NCBI GenBank assembly: GCA_902800245.1
Contig: CADCDY010000017.1
Coordinates: 1-36,452, forward strand
DNA length: 36,452 nucleotides
Origin: an uncultured Prevotellaceae bacterium
Lineage (GTDB): Bacteria > Bacteroidota > Bacteroidia > Bacteroidales > Bacteroidaceae
Direction: 5' to 3'
This document shows, piece after piece, positions 1 to 8,725 of the stretch (positions are counted from its first letter, which is position 1; each line of letters opens with the position of its first letter). The notes under the pieces were generated by a model. The model did no database searches and was not told where the DNA came from. It worked only from the letters and a program-made list of their open reading frames with translations. Position numbers and translations under genes: made by a program.

Positions 1-184
1 GTGGAGTGTTAGGTTGGGTCATAGGTTGGGTGTTGGGGTTACTGTTTCAGCAACACCCACCCCAGTGGAAGCCTTCTATTTATTGGCATTCCGACAAATT
101 GGGGTTACTCTTGGTTCTTTTTCGCGCCCTGCCCAGAGAAAAAATATTCCCTGCCTAGGGAATTCATGTTTATTAATGCTAAAA

Positions 185-250
185 ATTGCTACCATTAATG
201 CTTACAATTGTTACCTTTAATGTTTGCAATTGCCACCATTAATGCACTGG
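185..250. repeat. Three tandem degenerate 22-bp units
   Basis: Units at 185-206, 207-228 and 229-250 share the pattern ATTGnnACCnTTAATGnnTnCA. A partial unit (TTAATGCTAAAA) precedes them. No coding potential is evident; the short open frames here have no recognisable content. The following stretch to about 410 continues with blurred 21-22-bp periodicity (CGGACTATT and GTGCC motifs). Confidence 0.75.
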
Positions 251-427
251 CAACTAAAGTCGGTTCCAATAATCTCGGAGTAATTGAAAATACTCTTGGA
301 CTATTCAAAATTTCTTTCGGACTATTGCATTTTAGTGCCGGGTTGAAGGGAAAGAGTGCCGTGCAAACAGGGAGAAAGTGCCTAGGGAAAAGGGAGCGAA
401 TGCCTAGGTAAGAGGATTCGGGCTACC

Positions 428-493
428 GCCCGCATTCATTCGGGCGAGGGGCCGTATTAATTCGGGCGGGAGGCCGCATTATTGCGACCGCCC
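428..493. repeat. Three tandem GC-rich 22-bp units
   Basis: Units at 428-449, 450-471 and 472-493 follow GGCCGnATTnATTCGGGCGnGn. They have the same 22-bp period as the AT-rich units upstream but a different sequence, and can form hairpins through GGGCG/CGCCC. Nothing else is visible in 1-526. Confidence 0.7.
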
Positions 494-526
494 GCCCACA
501 ACCGAGTTTTATAGTGTACTAAGTAA

Positions 527-552
527 AGGGCTGACCCGTGAAGGTCAGCCCT
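527..552 (-). terminator. Hairpin terminator downstream of the Spy-like gene
   Basis: Perfect 10-bp arms AGGGCTGACC (527-536) and GGTCAGCCCT (543-552) enclose a 6-nt loop. On the minus strand the stem is followed by TTTACTTAG, a weak U-tract. It lies 35 nt after the stop of the gene at 588-971, so it probably ends that transcript. Confidence 0.65.
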
Positions 553-587
553 GATTTGTTATCCTGAAAATATACCTTATTATATTA

Positions 588-971
588 TTATTGCTGCGGA
601 GTTGGTTGTCCACCGGGGCGCGGACCTCCGGGACGCGGACCGCGATTTCCACCACGCATGCCGCCCATACCGAAGCGACGACCACTCATCTGCTGCCACT
701 TCTGATACTGCTCGTCCGTCAGCACCTTCTTCATCTTGTCGTCCACCTTCTTCATCTCCTCCTGGTGACGCTGCATCTCGGCCTGCTGTTCCTTCATAAC
801 GTCGGCAAACTTCGTCTTCTGCTCGGCTGTGAGGTTCAGCTCTTTCTCCATGTTTTGCATCATCTGCTGCGGATCCATACGACGCGGACCACGACGTTCA
901 CCATTCTCGTTCTGTGCCTGGGCAACTGTCAGTGCCATCAGGGCTACCAAAGTCAAAACAATCTTTTTCAT
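588..971 (-). CDS. Exported Spy/LTXXQ-like helical protein
   Basis: 127 aa. Residues 1-19 form a signal peptide (MKKIVLTLVALMALTVAQAQ), cleaved after AQA, so the product is periplasmic or exposed. The body is charged and helical, rich in Met and Gln, with two LTxxQ-like motifs: LNLTAEQKTKF near residues 45-55 and LTDEQYQKW near 85-93. This is the arrangement of Spy/CpxP-type envelope-stress chaperones and of small exported Bacteroidetes proteins related to them. The last 30 residues are a Gly/Arg/Pro tail (MRGGNRGPRPGG). It stands alone, transcribed away from the GH43 gene. A chaperone or stress role is inferred from the motif only; a metal-sensing or structural role is equally open. Confidence 0.8.
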   Translation of the reverse strand: MKKIVLTLVALMALTVAQAQNENGERRGPRRMDPQQMMQNMEKELNLTAEQKTKFADVMKEQQAEMQRHQEEMKKVDDKMKKVLTDEQYQKWQQMSGRRFGMGGMRGGNRGPRPGGPRPGGQPTPQQ

Positions 972-1148
972 ACCTTTTTGTCTTTTTAGAAATTAATAAC
1001 TATGAATCAAAATGTATCTGTCAAAATACGCTTCTTTGACGTCGGAATGCCCCAAATAGTTTAATGCTGTCGCAATAGTTTCAGCGAACAGCCCGATTTC
1101 TTCAACGAAAACCGGCAAGTCGCTCACTAAAAAAAATACGGCCATCGT

Positions 1149-1179
1149 TTGGTGGGTTCGTTTTTTTTCACTACCTTTG
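1149..1179 (+). promoter_or_regulatory. Bacteroidetes-type promoter of the GH43 gene
   Basis: TTG at 1149-1151, 20-bp spacer, TACCTTTG at 1172-1179, matching the known TTG/TAnnTTTG consensus. Transcription would begin near 1186 and give a 5' leader of about 20 nt. The rest of 972-1148 shows nothing recognisable. Confidence 0.75.
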
Positions 1180-1207
1180 CAACCAGTAACATAAACCTCG
1201 TAAACTT

Positions 1208-3247
1208 ATGAAACGATTATTCATTATCCTGACCTGCTGCCTTGCAGCGTGTGGCCTCTCGGCCCAGAACCCCTATTTGCCCTTGTGGGAGCACTTGCCC
1301 GACGGCGAGCCCCGCGTGTTTGAAGACCCCGACAACCCCGGTAAGTTGCGTGCGTATATCATCGGTTCGCACGATCTGACGTACACGGCCTATTGCGGTC
1401 CCGACATCCGTATGTGGTCGGCACCCGTGGAGGACCTGACGCAGTGGCGCGACGAGGGTCCCATCTTCACATGGTTCGTCAACGGCCAATGGGACACGAT
1501 GTTTGCCCCTGACCTGGTAGAAGTGAAGGACAAGGCTACAGGCAAGAAGACCTATTGGCTGTATCCCCACTCGCGCGGATGGCGCCGTGTAGCAACGGTA
1601 TGCAAAAGCGACAGGCCCGACGGTCCCTTCGTGCCCGTGAACCTGACGGAGGACGGCACGCAGTGTCTGCCCGGCTCGCTCATCGACTTCGACCCGTCGG
1701 TATTCATCGAGAACATCACAAACAAGAAGGATAAGGACTTCGACAAGGGCTTCCGCGCCTACGTATTCTATGGTTTCCAGCACTCCACGGCCTGCGAGCT
1801 CGACCAGCAGACGATGTACTCGAAGCGCGAGGGTACGGAACTCATCGACCCGTTTATTCCTGCCAGCAGTGCCGACGGCAGACTATTGGACAAGCCAGGC
1901 AGCGAGTATAAGGCCCTGTACGAGGGTCAGAACCCGCTGGACTTCAACTTCTTCGAGGCTTCTTCGATTCGTCAGGTTGGCAACAAATACGTGATGGTGT
2001 TCTCTGGCTATAGCGGCAAGGAATACGGACTGGGCAATACCAACTCGGCCCTGCGCTATGCCTTTGGCGACAGCCCCCTCGGCCCCTGGCGCGCTGGTGG
2101 TGTGCTGGTGGATTCGCGCGGTGTGGTGCTGAACGAGGACGGTTCGAAACTCATCACCACCAATGCTGGACACAACACCCACGGTTCGATACAGGAAATC
2201 AACGGCCAGTGGTATGTTTTCTACCACCGTCCGCCACGCGGCTTCGGATTTGCCCGTCAGGCAATGGTCGCTCCCGTGAAGATTACGTGGGACAAGAAAC
2301 CCGTAGCAAAGGGCGGCGTGGTGAAGATTACGGCCTACGACCCCTATACGAAGGATAACGCATGGACGGCAAAAGCCACCGACGGCAACGAATATACTGG
2401 TGCCGAAGTGACGTCAGAGGGTTTCCTGATTTTCGGTCTGCCCCCCTACCAGTACTATTCTGCCGGTATTGCCTGCTTTATGACAGGCGGTACGAACAGC
2501 AACGAATGGATGCAGGACAACTTCGACGTATGGAACAACTCAATGGATCTGGCAGGTATCACCAACGGTGGTATCGTAGGCTTTAAGTACTTCGGTTTCG
2601 GTGGTTTGGCTCAGGACACGAAGGGCGTGAAGGCTTTCGAGGGTACGAAGGCTGGCGACGGTACGATGTTGAACCTGAACCTGTCGTCGGGCGGACACGG
2701 AGCCTTCAAGATTCACGTAATACTCGACAACCCCTGGAAGGGTCAGGAGATTGCGACGTTCGACATCCCTGCCGATGCACCGAAGATGGGACTGATGTAT
2801 CAGGCTCCCGTTGCTGCTGTCGAAGGACTGAACGGCAAGCACGCCATTTACCTCGTGGCCGAAGGTCCTGAGGTACAGGCTCCGCAACAGCCGCAGTGGG
2901 GTCGTCGTCCGCAGGGTCCTCAGCGTCCACAGGGATTGTTTGACCTGCACGGCATCGCCTTCAGCAAGGGTGGACAAAAGTGTGAGGCTCCTGTCGTTCC
3001 GGAGGTGACCATTACGGTTGACGGCAAGCAGCTGATTGTGCCTACGACACCTATTCGCAGCACGAACCTGAACGGATACACCGACCTGTGTCACTATCAG
3101 GTGTATGGTCCGCTGAAGAACAACAGCGTCATCAAGGCGACGGCCAGCGACCCTGCAGTAAAGTGCACAGTAGGCGCCATCACCAACGGACGCTCAGTGG
3201 TGAAAGCGACGTACAAGGGAATAGAAAAGATTTATCTGATTAATTAA
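1208..3247 (+). CDS. Secreted GH43-family glycoside hydrolase with CBM-like C-terminus
   Basis: 679 aa. Signal peptide 1-19 ends LSAQ; a LAAC at 12-15 makes lipoprotein processing possible. Residues 25-390 carry the GH43 five-bladed propeller: GEPRVFEDP near the start holds the presumed base Asp, FAPDLVEV the second Asp, and FFEASSIRQVG the presumed acid Glu. Residues 395-585 resemble a beta-sandwich carbohydrate-binding module (CBM6-like), interrupted by a Gln/Pro/Arg-rich loop (QQPQWGRRPQGPQRPQG). A further beta domain follows to the end. GH43 enzymes usually remove arabinose or xylose from plant polysaccharides; the exact substrate cannot be read here. The gene has its own promoter, converges on rfbC, and is near a GH31 operon, suggesting a hemicellulose-related role (inference). 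Confidence 0.85.
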   Translation: MKRLFIILTCCLAACGLSAQNPYLPLWEHLPDGEPRVFEDPDNPGKLRAYIIGSHDLTYTAYCGPDIRMWSAPVEDLTQWRDEGPIFTWFVNGQWDTMFAPDLVEVKDKATGKKTYWLYPHSRGWRRVATVCKSDRPDGPFVPVNLTEDGTQCLPGSLIDFDPSVFIENITNKKDKDFDKGFRAYVFYGFQHSTACELDQQTMYSKREGTELIDPFIPASSADGRLLDKPGSEYKALYEGQNPLDFNFFEASSIRQVGNKYVMVFSGYSGKEYGLGNTNSALRYAFGDSPLGPWRAGGVLVDSRGVVLNEDGSKLITTNAGHNTHGSIQEINGQWYVFYHRPPRGFGFARQAMVAPVKITWDKKPVAKGGVVKITAYDPYTKDNAWTAKATDGNEYTGAEVTSEGFLIFGLPPYQYYSAGIACFMTGGTNSNEWMQDNFDVWNNSMDLAGITNGGIVGFKYFGFGGLAQDTKGVKAFEGTKAGDGTMLNLNLSSGGHGAFKIHVILDNPWKGQEIATFDIPADAPKMGLMYQAPVAAVEGLNGKHAIYLVAEGPEVQAPQQPQWGRRPQGPQRPQGLFDLHGIAFSKGGQKCEAPVVPEVTITVDGKQLIVPTTPIRSTNLNGYTDLCHYQVYGPLKNNSVIKATASDPAVKCTVGAITNGRSVVKATYKGIEKIYLIN

Positions 3248-3345
3248 TGTAGAGGTGAGTGGTGAGAGGTGAGAGGTAAGAGAATAGTCTCTGTGCTCCC
3301 TGATTTCTCTCACCTCTTACCACTTACCTCTTACCTCTAACGAGA
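3248..3345. repeat. Convergent heptad repeats forming a bidirectional hairpin
   Basis: The gap between the convergent GH43 and rfbC genes holds GGTGAGA/GGTAAGA heptads (about 3252-3285) and, after a 20-nt centre, the opposite-strand form CACCTCT/TACCTCT (about 3305-3340). The two blocks are imperfectly complementary and could form a long stem acting as terminator for both genes. They belong to the repeat family scattered across this window. Confidence 0.7.
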
Positions 3346-3365
3346 CTGAGCTTGCGAAAGTTGAG

Positions 3366-3920
3366 TCAATAGGTAAACGGACTGTCGAAATCGCGCAACA
3401 GCGCATGGCGCGTATCCTTTTCCGACAAGATGGCCTTGTCGATAGGGATGCGCCAATCGATGCCCAGCGAATCGTCAAGAATGCTGATGCCCGCATCGGC
3501 CTCAGGGTGATAAAACTCGTCACACTTATACTGGAATACAGCCGTGGGCGACAACACGGCAAAACCATGAGCAAAGCCCTTGGAAATGAAGAACTGAAGG
3601 TGGTTGTCTTCGGTGAGTTCTATGGCAACATGCTGTCCGTAGGTGGGACTGCCCTTGCGGATGTCGACGGCAACATCGAGTACGGCGCCACGTACACAAC
3701 GCACGAGTTTGCTCTGGGTGAACGGCGGACGCTGGAAGTGGAGTCCTCGCATGACACCATAGGAGGACATGCTCTCGTTGTCCTGTACGAAGGTAACCGG
3801 TGCAACCTGTGCGTCGAAGTCGCGTTGTGAGAACGACTCGAAGAAATAGCCCCTGGCATCGGCAAAGACGCGCGGTTCGATGATGTATAGGCCGTCAATG
3901 GCTGTCTTGATGATATTCAT
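3366..3920 (-). CDS. rfbC: dTDP-4-dehydrorhamnose 3,5-epimerase
   Basis: 184 aa, normal length for RmlC/RfbC cupins. Visible signatures: DARGYFFESF (21-30), FVQDNES (44-50), GVMRGLHFQ (55-63) with the catalytic His near 61, LDVAVDIRKGSPTYG (81-95), KGFAHGFAVLS (114-124) and the FQYKCDEFYHP stretch with the active-site Tyr near 131. The enzyme converts dTDP-4-keto-6-deoxyglucose to the L-lyxo sugar in dTDP-L-rhamnose synthesis in the cytoplasm. It is the last gene of the minus-strand cluster, 11 nt after the TPR kinase. rmlA, rmlB and rmlD are not in the window, and sitting behind a glycosidase and sensor genes is unusual for this gene. Confidence 0.93.
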   Translation of the reverse strand: MNIIKTAIDGLYIIEPRVFADARGYFFESFSQRDFDAQVAPVTFVQDNESMSSYGVMRGLHFQRPPFTQSKLVRCVRGAVLDVAVDIRKGSPTYGQHVAIELTEDNHLQFFISKGFAHGFAVLSPTAVFQYKCDEFYHPEADAGISILDDSLGIDWRIPIDKAILSEKDTRHALLRDFDSPFTY

Positions 3921-3931
3921 TCTTAACTTCT

Positions 3932-5701
3932 TTAACTTCTTTCGCCTAATGGTAATGTGACTTTGAAACGGGCTCCCGGTCCGGCAAACGTCGTGTCGAG
4001 CACCACGTCGCCACCCATGCGGCGAGCCATTGTACGACCGAAGGTGAGTCCGAGACCCAACCCCTCCTTGAACGAATCGAGCTTGACGAACCGCTCGAAG
4101 ACGTGGTCGGCTTCGCTGGCAGGAATACCGGGACCATTGTCCTCGATGTAGATTTCGAGCTGACTGTCGGTCATTGCGGTGCGCACGACAATGGCCCCAC
4201 CCTCTGCGGGAATGTTCTTGTAGGCATTGTCAAGCAGCGGATTGAGGATACGCTGCAAGAGCACATCGTGGGAATGGACCACGACATCGTCGGACAAGGC
4301 GCTTTCGTAGTGGAGCACCTCCTGCGAACGGAAGAAATTGGTGCAGAAATAATTCAGCGCATTGCGTATCAGTTCGTTACACTGGAACGGCTTCAGCTCG
4401 ATTTCCTTGTCGAGTGCATCGCCACGCGATATCTCCAACACCTCGCTGACCATTGTCGTGATGAGTCGCGTATTGTGTAACATCGTCTCAGAGATGTGGT
4501 TACGCTCTTCGGGGGTGATATCGTTACCGGAAGAGGCCAGCACCTGTGCAAAACCGCTGATGATGTTCAGGGGCGTGCGCACCTCGTGACTGACGTTCTG
4601 AATGAAGTCCGTCTTCACCTTCTCGGCTTCGATGACATGCTGGTAGGCGGATTCCATCTGACGCCAATGACGGCGGCGGCTCTGGACGATATATACCAGG
4701 GCGGCGATAAGCAGTAGGAGCAAGCAGATAACAATGACCATGCTATAGAACATGACACGACTCTGCTGACGACGCACCTCATACATCTGCAATTCGCTCT
4801 CGATACCCTCCATCGAACTCTTGAGAATGAAGCTGTTGATGGAGTCGCTCTGTTCAGTACCCTTCTTCAAAGCATCGAAGGCCTCTTTCCAACGACCGGC
4901 CTGAGCATAAACCTCAGCCTGGGTTTCGTAAGGATTATCGATAGCATCTGTCGCGAGTTTGACGGCCTCATCGGGCTGCCCGTGGTAAGCGAGCCACTGA
5001 ATTTCAAGCTGTCGTCCGTGAACGGAGTTGAGTCCTTTGGCCACGCCCTCTTTATACGCCTTATAGCCTTTCACGAAATTGGCCGTATCGCCCAATGTAA
5101 GGTAGGCCAGCGTGCGACGCGTCTCGATGTCGAAGACGCGATCCGGGGAACTCTCACCAGCCAGTTCGAGGGCTTTGTCGATAAGCTTCATGGCCTCCTG
5201 GGGGTCTTCATTCATGGTGATGTTGACGAGATTCATGTAGATAGGCGGCATACTCTCTTTATAGCCTTCCTTCTCCATGCGGTGGATGACATCCCAGAAA
5301 CACTGCTTGGCAGCCTCCTTATTGCCACTGTAGTTATAGATATGCCCCATCATGTTGACAGCCATATACATCTCCTTGTCGAGCTTCTTCTCAGCGAGTT
5401 CGCGAGAGAGCTGCTTGCCCAGTCTGTAGGCCTCGAAGATGTTCATATGGTTCAACTCGAAGATGACCTCGTTGCAACGCTGCGTATAGTAGGCATGCTG
5501 GTCACCCTGAGCCTGCAGATAGTTCTGCAACTTATGTACAGCGGGGTAGAAACGCGCACTGTCGCCATCGTTGAAGGCATGATGCATAGAGTCGCGAAGG
5601 GTGAGATACTCCTTCGACGACTTATAGTCATCAGCGGCACTGAGCGTCGTGACGCCCGAAGCCAACAGCGATATGGTCAGGATGATGATTCTGATGTTCA
5701 T
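3932..5701 (-). CDS. TPR-containing sensor histidine kinase
   Basis: 589 aa. Signal peptide or first membrane segment 1-22, then a periplasmic TPR-like helical region about 30-310, one transmembrane helix near 317-339, and a cytoplasmic kinase. The H-box VSHEVRTPLN has its phosphoacceptor His at 372. The ATPase has an N-box (LLDNAYKN, near 489-496), G1 (DNGPGIP, 521-527), an F-box (FERFVKL) and G2 (GLGLGL, 547-552). There is no receiver or DNA-binding domain, so it must act through a separate response regulator, none of which is in the window. It starts 3 nt after the GH31 stop, implying co-transcription. TPR sensor kinases of this build are common in Bacteroidetes; the ligand is unknown. Confidence 0.88.
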   Translation of the reverse strand: MNIRIIILTISLLASGVTTLSAADDYKSSKEYLTLRDSMHHAFNDGDSARFYPAVHKLQNYLQAQGDQHAYYTQRCNEVIFELNHMNIFEAYRLGKQLSRELAEKKLDKEMYMAVNMMGHIYNYSGNKEAAKQCFWDVIHRMEKEGYKESMPPIYMNLVNITMNEDPQEAMKLIDKALELAGESSPDRVFDIETRRTLAYLTLGDTANFVKGYKAYKEGVAKGLNSVHGRQLEIQWLAYHGQPDEAVKLATDAIDNPYETQAEVYAQAGRWKEAFDALKKGTEQSDSINSFILKSSMEGIESELQMYEVRRQQSRVMFYSMVIVICLLLLLIAALVYIVQSRRRHWRQMESAYQHVIEAEKVKTDFIQNVSHEVRTPLNIISGFAQVLASSGNDITPEERNHISETMLHNTRLITTMVSEVLEISRGDALDKEIELKPFQCNELIRNALNYFCTNFFRSQEVLHYESALSDDVVVHSHDVLLQRILNPLLDNAYKNIPAEGGAIVVRTAMTDSQLEIYIEDNGPGIPASEADHVFERFVKLDSFKEGLGLGLTFGRTMARRMGGDVVLDTTFAGPGARFKVTLPLGERS

Positions 5702-5704
5702 AGT

Positions 5705-8704
5705 TTATAGTTTTACACTAACTGCCTTGCCGTTATATTGTACCATCGTACCCTCGGGATTGTCGAAATTCAAAGTCTTCGGAGCATCCTTCGTAATCAG
5801 GACAACGTTGAAGCGACGATCCTTCAACATGCCTGGGAACTGACCCTTGCGGGCACCAAAGGAAACGGTGCGGGAGGCATCGTCGTAGGTGATGTCGATG
5901 GTGGCATACTTGCCCTTCTCGTAGTTATAGTTCGTGCCTTCGTCCTCGTAGAGTTGGAACGAACCGTTCTGACCTGCATAGACGTAGAGGTTGATGAGTT
6001 CTGCGGGTTTCTCGTCGCTCCACTGCAGCTCAGGACCAAATGGGATTATGGCGCCCTCGCGCACGAAGACGGGAATCTGTTCGTAAGGTGCATCAACAAT
6101 AAGACGCTGACCACCCTCGGTATATTCGCCTGTGTAGAGATTATACCAGCCACACTGGGCAGGGAAGTAAACCGAGCGGTTGCGGGCCTTGTAGTAGCCT
6201 ACAGGACAAGCCATCAGCGCTGGGCCGAACATCCACTGGTTACCAATATTCTCTACTTCCTTATCACCATTGAAGTCCATCACCAGTGCGCGCATCAGGG
6301 TGTAGTCCTTGAAGTGTGCCCAACCAGCCATCGAATAGAGGTAAGGCATCAGACGGTAACGCAACTTGTTATAGTAAGCGAACGACTGATAGCAGGGGTG
6401 TTCATCGGGTACAATCTTCCATATTTCACGCTCCGGCCACTGGCCGTGGGTGCGGAAGATGGGGATGAAGCAACCGAACTGGTGCCAACGGGTCTGCAAC
6501 TCGCGCCATTCCTTCAGGTCGTCATTCTCGATACCCTTGTTCATATACAATTGCTGTGCAGCGACATAACGGTTCTCTACGCAGAAACCGCCCTGATCCA
6601 TGCCCCAGAAAGGAATACCCGACATGGCGTAGTTCAGACCAGCCGTCATCTGGGCACGCATATCCTCCCAACGGGTACCGATGTCACCACTCCATGTGGC
6701 TGTAGAGAAGCGCTGTTCGCCAGCGAATCCGCTACGGGTCAGCAGGAATACGCGAGGCTCTGCCACCTTACCTTTATAGAGTTTCTTCCAAGTATCGCGC
6801 TGACCATTGTAAATAGCATCGGCATTGACAATCGAATAGGCATTGAAATACTCTGTCGATGTACCCAGTGCAGTAGGACCACTTAAAGCCTTACGATACC
6901 ACATCGGGGTACAGTCGCGAACGTTAGGCTCAGAGGCATCCATCCACCAGGCATCGATACCGGCAATACCGTCGTGGGTGTACTTCGAGAAGAGGTTCTC
7001 GTCCATCTGGCGCCAGAACATCTTGCGGGCACCAGCATCATAGGCATCGTAGAACGAGCCGCGGAAACCGAGCCAGTCGTGGATATCATCCTTGATGGCC
7101 TGATGGTACATCCAACCGTTCTTATCGAGTTCCTTGTAGTTATCCACAGTATCATAGAACTTAGGCCATACGGAAATCATGAAACGTCCGTGCATCTGAT
7201 GGATGCTATCGAGCAGAGCCTGCGGATTGGGATAACGGGCCGACTCGAAAGTATGGTCACCCCAAGAGTCGAGTTTCCAGTAATTCCAGTCCTGCACGAT
7301 GTTATCAATTGGCAACTGGCGCTTGCGGAACTCAGCAAAGGCATCCTCAATCTCCTTCGACTCCTTATAGCGCTCCTTGCACATCCAGTAACCCAGCAAC
7401 CACTTGGGATAGAGCGAAGCCTTACCCGTCAGCGTGCGATAGCCCGAAATGACCTGATCGAGGTTCTCGCCAGCGATAAAGTAATAGTCCATGTCCTTCG
7501 CCATCTCGCTCCAGATAGAGAGCTGTTCGCGCTCCTGCTTCGAGCGGGGCTCAGCGACGCGCAGACCACAATAGGCCTCACCACCATCGGGCTGCCACTC
7601 GATGCGCAACTGATTCTTCGCGCCCTTACGCACCTGTGCGGTAAACTTATAGGTATTGGGATTCCATGCTGTGCGCCAACGCTCAGGCACCACCTCCTTA
7701 CCGTCAATATACACCTTCACATAGCCTGAGTAGTAGAGGATAAACTGGCGCTCCTCGGCCTTGCCCTGACATCTACCACAACACTCCGGCTCGATGAAGC
7801 CTTCGTAAACCACAGTAGCCCCATTGAGGTTCACACCCTTGGGCAGGTTCTTCAATCCGCCATTATCGGTCTTATTGGCAATCTCAGAACCAGCGGGATA
7901 GGCATACTCGTAATAGATGGAGTCCTCGTCGCGCACGGTCTTCTTGCCGTCCTTTTCTATATAGGTACCTGTGAGATGGCCTTCCCTACCCTGCTTATCA
8001 TAGAGCTTGAAAGCACGGTTCAACTGCAGATAGTCATTCGGATTACCAAAGCGACAATACGAATAGCTATCCCACAGGATACCGTAGTTCTTATTCGACA
8101 GCACGAAAGGAATTGACACCTTGGTATTATACTGGAACAGGTCCTCGTTCTTGCCCTTCATATTGAATTCCTCGCTCTGGTGCTGACCCAGTCCGTAGAA
8201 TGCCTCATCCTCAGGTGAGTCGAACTTCATCTGCCAGGTAAGGCCATGCTTCATCTCCTCGGTGATAGGAGCACCGCCCTTGGCACCATACTCGCGCTCG
8301 GGCACCGTAAAATCCCAGAACTTCTTGCCGTCCTCAGCCTCCTTCAGCAACTGCTTGCCATTGGCATCGTAGAAAGTGACGGCTCCCGTTTCCTTATCCA
8401 CGCGGGCCTCGACATTGGCTGCCTTCACGCTGACCTTGTCGCCATCCGTCACCGTAAATTTCGGTTTCGCTGTCTGCGGAACAATCATCAGGCTCTGCTT
8501 CTGCGGCAGTTGTGCCTTGGATGTCGCCTGCACGCGGATGATGTTGTCGTTCACTACCTGCAGGCGCACCACCTGTGCACCGCCTGCCTTTACATTCTTT
8601 ACGGGAATAGTCACATACTGACCCTCGGTCGTGTAGTCAGCTGCCATCACAGCTACTGCCATACATGCCAGCACTCCCGTCGCGATTGTTCTAATAAATT
8701 TCAT
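5705..8704 (-). CDS. GH31 glycosidase with PA14 insert, alpha-xylosidase-like
   Basis: 999 aa. Signal peptide 1-21 (cleavage after VMA). An N-terminal mutarotase-like beta domain (22-235) is followed by a PA14-type insert about 240-385, with YYSGYVKVYIDGKEV at its core and several Cys (ECCGRC). The catalytic barrel spans about 430-760: GIDAWWMDASEPN carries the nucleophile Asp near 589, and ATWSGDIG the acid/base Asp near 674. A beta-sandwich C-terminal part (DUF5110-like) completes it. PA14-bearing GH31 enzymes characterised from Bacteroides and Cellvibrio are alpha-xylosidases acting on xyloglucan oligosaccharides, so that is the best guess; alpha-glucosidase is the alternative. Second gene of the operon, 21 nt after the LacI fusion, which is its likely regulator. 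Confidence 0.9.
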   Translation of the reverse strand: MKFIRTIATGVLACMAVAVMAADYTTEGQYVTIPVKNVKAGGAQVVRLQVVNDNIIRVQATSKAQLPQKQSLMIVPQTAKPKFTVTDGDKVSVKAANVEARVDKETGAVTFYDANGKQLLKEAEDGKKFWDFTVPEREYGAKGGAPITEEMKHGLTWQMKFDSPEDEAFYGLGQHQSEEFNMKGKNEDLFQYNTKVSIPFVLSNKNYGILWDSYSYCRFGNPNDYLQLNRAFKLYDKQGREGHLTGTYIEKDGKKTVRDEDSIYYEYAYPAGSEIANKTDNGGLKNLPKGVNLNGATVVYEGFIEPECCGRCQGKAEERQFILYYSGYVKVYIDGKEVVPERWRTAWNPNTYKFTAQVRKGAKNQLRIEWQPDGGEAYCGLRVAEPRSKQEREQLSIWSEMAKDMDYYFIAGENLDQVISGYRTLTGKASLYPKWLLGYWMCKERYKESKEIEDAFAEFRKRQLPIDNIVQDWNYWKLDSWGDHTFESARYPNPQALLDSIHQMHGRFMISVWPKFYDTVDNYKELDKNGWMYHQAIKDDIHDWLGFRGSFYDAYDAGARKMFWRQMDENLFSKYTHDGIAGIDAWWMDASEPNVRDCTPMWYRKALSGPTALGTSTEYFNAYSIVNADAIYNGQRDTWKKLYKGKVAEPRVFLLTRSGFAGEQRFSTATWSGDIGTRWEDMRAQMTAGLNYAMSGIPFWGMDQGGFCVENRYVAAQQLYMNKGIENDDLKEWRELQTRWHQFGCFIPIFRTHGQWPEREIWKIVPDEHPCYQSFAYYNKLRYRLMPYLYSMAGWAHFKDYTLMRALVMDFNGDKEVENIGNQWMFGPALMACPVGYYKARNRSVYFPAQCGWYNLYTGEYTEGGQRLIVDAPYEQIPVFVREGAIIPFGPELQWSDEKPAELINLYVYAGQNGSFQLYEDEGTNYNYEKGKYATIDITYDDASRTVSFGARKGQFPGMLKDRRFNVVLITKDAPKTLNFDNPEGTMVQYNGKAVSVKL

Positions 8705-8725
8705 TTCGTAGTTCTTATTTGTTTT

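Noticed and set aside
14-411. Two short open frames (68 and 67 codons) at the left end
   Set aside because: They overlap the 22-bp repeats, lack promoters and recognisable motifs, and their composition follows the repeat.
105-500. CRISPR array
   Set aside because: Units of 22 bp are contiguous and degenerate; there are no conserved repeats separated by unique spacers and no cas gene nearby.
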